Shown piece after piece: positions 4,778-6,190 of a stretch of DNA of 6,190 nucleotides; positions within the stretch are counted from its first letter, which is position 1; each line of letters starts with the position of its first letter. The notes under the pieces are model-generated. The model saw nothing but the letters and a program-made list of their open reading frames with translations. It did no database searches and was not told where the DNA came from. The DNA lies in NCBI GenBank assembly GCA_014860725.1, contig JACZJD010000405.1, positions 1 through 6,190 on the forward strand, read 5' to 3'. The position numbers and the translations under genes were made by a program. The stretch comes from Aquamicrobium sp. GTDB lineage: Bacteria; Pseudomonadota; Alphaproteobacteria; Rhizobiales; Rhizobiaceae.

Positions 4778-5665
4778 ATGAACGCGCAGACAGCCATCCT
4801 CCAACGCGACATCACCCCCGACGGCGGCGACTACGAGACCGTCCGCAGGGTGATCGAGAAGATCAGCCTCGACTATCGCGACCAGCCGTCGCTCGACGAA
4901 CTCGCGGCCGAGGTCGGCGAGACGCCAACGGCCCTGCAGAAGCTCTTCACGCGCTGGGCGGGCCTTTCGCCGAAGGCTTTTCTCCAGGCGGTGACGCTCG
5001 ACCACGCGCGCCGCCTGCTCGACGAGGGCATGCCGCTGCTCGAGACCGCCCTCGAGGTGGGCATGTCGGGGCCGGGCCGGCTGCACGATCTCTTCGTCAC
5101 CCACGAGGCGATGTCGCCCGGCGACTACAAGACCCGCGGCGCCGGCCTGACCGTCCGCTACGGCTTCCACGTCACACAATTCGGCATCGCGCTGGTGATG
5201 GTCACCGACCGCGGGCTCGCCGGCCTCGCCTTCGCCGATCCCGGCGGCGAACGCGCGGCGCTGGAAGACATGACCGGCCGCTGGCCGAACGCGACCTATC
5301 GCGAGGACCTCGCCGCCACGGCCCCCTATGCGGGACGCATCTTCGATCCGGCGCGCTGGCGCGCGGACCAGCCGCTGCGGGTCGTCCTCATCGGCACCGA
5401 TTTCCAGGTACGCGTCTGGGAAGCGCTCCTGAAGATCCCGATGGGCCGCGCCTGCACGTATTCGGCGATTGCGTCGGGCATCGGCATGCCTTCGGCCAGC
5501 AGGGCCGTCGGCGCGGCGATCGGCGCCAATCCGATCTCCTTCGTCGTGCCCTGCCACCGCGCCGTCGGCAAGTCGGGTGCACTCACCGGCTACCATTGGG
5601 GGATCACGCGCAAGCGCGCCATGCTCGGCTGGGAGGCCGGGCAGGCGCCGGCCGGCGAACGCTGA
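4778..5665 (+). CDS. AraC-type HTH fused to O6-methylguanine-DNA methyltransferase (Ada-like, lacks N-Ada domain)
   Basis: This 295-residue cytoplasmic protein has two parts. Residues 19-121 are an AraC/XylS double helix-turn-helix (LDELAAEVGETPTALQKLF at 39-57, then LETALEVGMSGPGRLHDLF at 88-106). Residues 125-287 are an alkyltransferase: an N-terminal subdomain, then FQVRVWEALLKIPMGRACTYS (209-229) and the active-site VPCHR (257-261), with acceptor Cys259. Arg242 in SRAVGAA matches the arginine finger, Asn251 the hinge Asn, and Glu286 a probable member of the Cys-His-Glu relay. The enzyme takes alkyl groups from O6-alkylguanine in a single suicidal transfer. E. coli Ada's N-terminal zinc domain, whose Cys accepts the methylphosphotriester group that switches on transcription, is absent, so an Ada-type switch is not expected. 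The start has AAGGAG (4765-4770) at 7-nt spacing. There is an 86-bp gap after the DUF2244 gene with no clear promoter. Confidence 0.93.
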   Translation: MNAQTAILQRDITPDGGDYETVRRVIEKISLDYRDQPSLDELAAEVGETPTALQKLFTRWAGLSPKAFLQAVTLDHARRLLDEGMPLLETALEVGMSGPGRLHDLFVTHEAMSPGDYKTRGAGLTVRYGFHVTQFGIALVMVTDRGLAGLAFADPGGERAALEDMTGRWPNATYREDLAATAPYAGRIFDPARWRADQPLRVVLIGTDFQVRVWEALLKIPMGRACTYSAIASGIGMPSASRAVGAAIGANPISFVVPCHRAVGKSGALTGYHWGITRKRAMLGWEAGQAPAGER

Positions 5666-5674
5666 AAGGACGAA

Positions 5675-5700
5675 CGCCGCGGCTCTGGAAAGCCGCGGCG
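5675..5700 (+). terminator. Strong GC hairpin after the alkyltransferase gene (possible terminator without U-tract)
   Basis: A 10-bp perfect stem (5675-5684 with 5691-5700, CGCCGCGGCT/AGCCGCGGCG) closes a 6-nt loop, CTGGAA. It begins 10 nt after the stop codon. The following bases, GCAAAGGG, are not U-rich, so it is not a canonical intrinsic terminator. It may instead protect the 3' end of the upstream mRNA or weaken read-through into the ribokinase gene. Confidence 0.45.
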
Positions 5701-5743
5701 GCAAAGGGTAGCTTCCGCGGCAAATGCGCCCGGAGGCTCCATC

Positions 5744-6190
5744 GTGATCACCGTCATCGGCTCCATCAATCTAGACCTGATCGCCACGGTCGACAGGCTG
5801 CCGAAGCCCGGCGAGACCGTGCCCGGTTCCAGTTTCGCCACGGCCGCCGGCGGCAAGGGCGCCAACCAGGCGCTGGCAGCTGCACGGGCCGGGGCCGGCG
5901 TGCGCATGATCGGCGCGGTCGGCGCCGACGCCTTCGCCGGAGAAGCGCTGTCGCTGCTGGAGAAGGGCGGCGTCGATCTTTCGGGCGTCGCCCGCGCCGG
6001 CGAGCCGACCGGCACGGCGCTGATCCTCGTCGGCGGCGACGGCGAGAACATGATCGCCGTCGTTCCCGGGTCCAACGGCACGGTCGGCGCGGCGGCCGTC
6101 GACACGCTGCGATTCGCCAAAGGCGAGCACCTGCTGCTGCAGCACGAGATCCCGCTCGCGACGGTAGACCGCGCCCTCGATGCGGCGCGG
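5744..6190 (+). CDS. rbsK: Ribokinase, PfkB family (partial, 3' end beyond window)
   Basis: The first 149 residues are present; the frame is open to the last base, so the gene continues outside the window. Ribokinases phosphorylate D-ribose to ribose 5-phosphate in the cytoplasm. The visible N-terminal half matches closely: IGSINLDLI (5-13), a PGETVPG loop (22-28), the substrate-binding GGKGANQA (36-43), TGTALILV (89-96), GENMIAVVPGSN (100-111) and LLQHEIP (131-137). The ATP-binding and catalytic GAGD half is not visible, so substrate choice rests on the N-terminal pattern; other PfkB sugar kinases remain possible. The GTG start at 5744 is supported by GGAGG at 5732-5736 with 7-nt spacing. 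The gene lies 78 bp after the alkyltransferase stop, behind the GC hairpin. A usual ribokinase is about 300 residues, so roughly half is shown. Confidence 0.88.
   Translation, partial: MITVIGSINLDLIATVDRLPKPGETVPGSSFATAAGGKGANQALAAARAGAGVRMIGAVGADAFAGEALSLLEKGGVDLSGVARAGEPTGTALILVGGDGENMIAVVPGSNGTVGAAAVDTLRFAKGEHLLLQHEIPLATVDRALDAAR

Noticed and set aside
4718..5704. A 328-codon open frame on the minus strand opposite the alkyltransferase gene.
   Set aside because: The plus frame encodes a complete HTH-MGMT protein with an active-site PCHR and a good ribosome binding site; the antisense product is Arg/Gly/Asp-rich with no motif.
5590..6145. Minus-strand open frames opposite the ribokinase gene.
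   Set aside because: The plus strand from 5744 encodes an unmistakable ribokinase N-terminus with GGKGANQA and a GGAGG-preceded GTG start; the antisense frames are Ser/Ala/Pro-rich shadows.
713..6190. The two PfkB kinases (adenosine kinase and ribokinase) as a single nucleoside-salvage operon.
   Set aside because: They lie on opposite strands, about 4 kb apart, with unrelated repair and membrane genes between them; co-location is not evidence of a shared operon.

Overview
The window reads as an ordinary chromosomal segment of an alphaproteobacterium. It probably comes from the Hyphomicrobiales (Rhizobiales), perhaps near Mesorhizobium and the Phyllobacteriaceae. The reasons are high GC content with strong third-position GC, rhizobial-type promoter hexamers, and protein families (TRIC/YadS-like channel, PfkB adenosine kinase, EI24/CysZ-like membrane protein, DUF2214, DUF2244, Nth) that look like their rhizobial versions. 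The taxonomic call is recognition by eye, not a database result. I see no mobile element, phage gene, CRISPR array, tRNA or rRNA.

Layout, left to right. 22-654 (+) encodes a TRIC/UPF0126 cation-channel-like membrane protein, convergent with an adenosine kinase of the PfkB family (713-1705, -). The kinase is divergent from an EI24/CysZ-like membrane protein (1851-2579, +). The 145-bp region between them carries a perfect 18-bp palindrome. A 69-residue His/Cys-rich protein (2608-2817, +) follows 28 bp later, probably in the same transcript. An AT-rich regulatory island (about 2865-2925) with a promoter and a paired operator-like repeat precedes a DUF2214 four-helix membrane protein (2939-3391, +). 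Its stop codon abuts and overlaps the stop of the convergent endonuclease III gene (nth, 3386-4174, -).

Only 22 bp separate the start codons of nth and the divergent DUF2244 gene (4197-4691, +), and a perfect TATAAT lies in that gap, which suggests a leaderless DUF2244 mRNA. Next come an AraC-type HTH fused to an O6-alkylguanine-DNA alkyltransferase (4778-5665, +), a strong GC hairpin, and the first 149 residues of a ribokinase (5744 to the window end, +).

Functionally there are two DNA repair genes (nth for oxidised-base excision repair, the Ada-like protein for alkylation reversal), two PfkB sugar/nucleoside kinases, and four membrane proteins, of which two are of unknown function. I do not see one coherent new system. 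The best leads are the small His/Cys protein beside the CysZ-like gene, the repeat-bearing promoter of the DUF2214 gene, the palindrome between adenosine kinase and the CysZ-like gene, and the tightly packed nth/DUF2244 start region.
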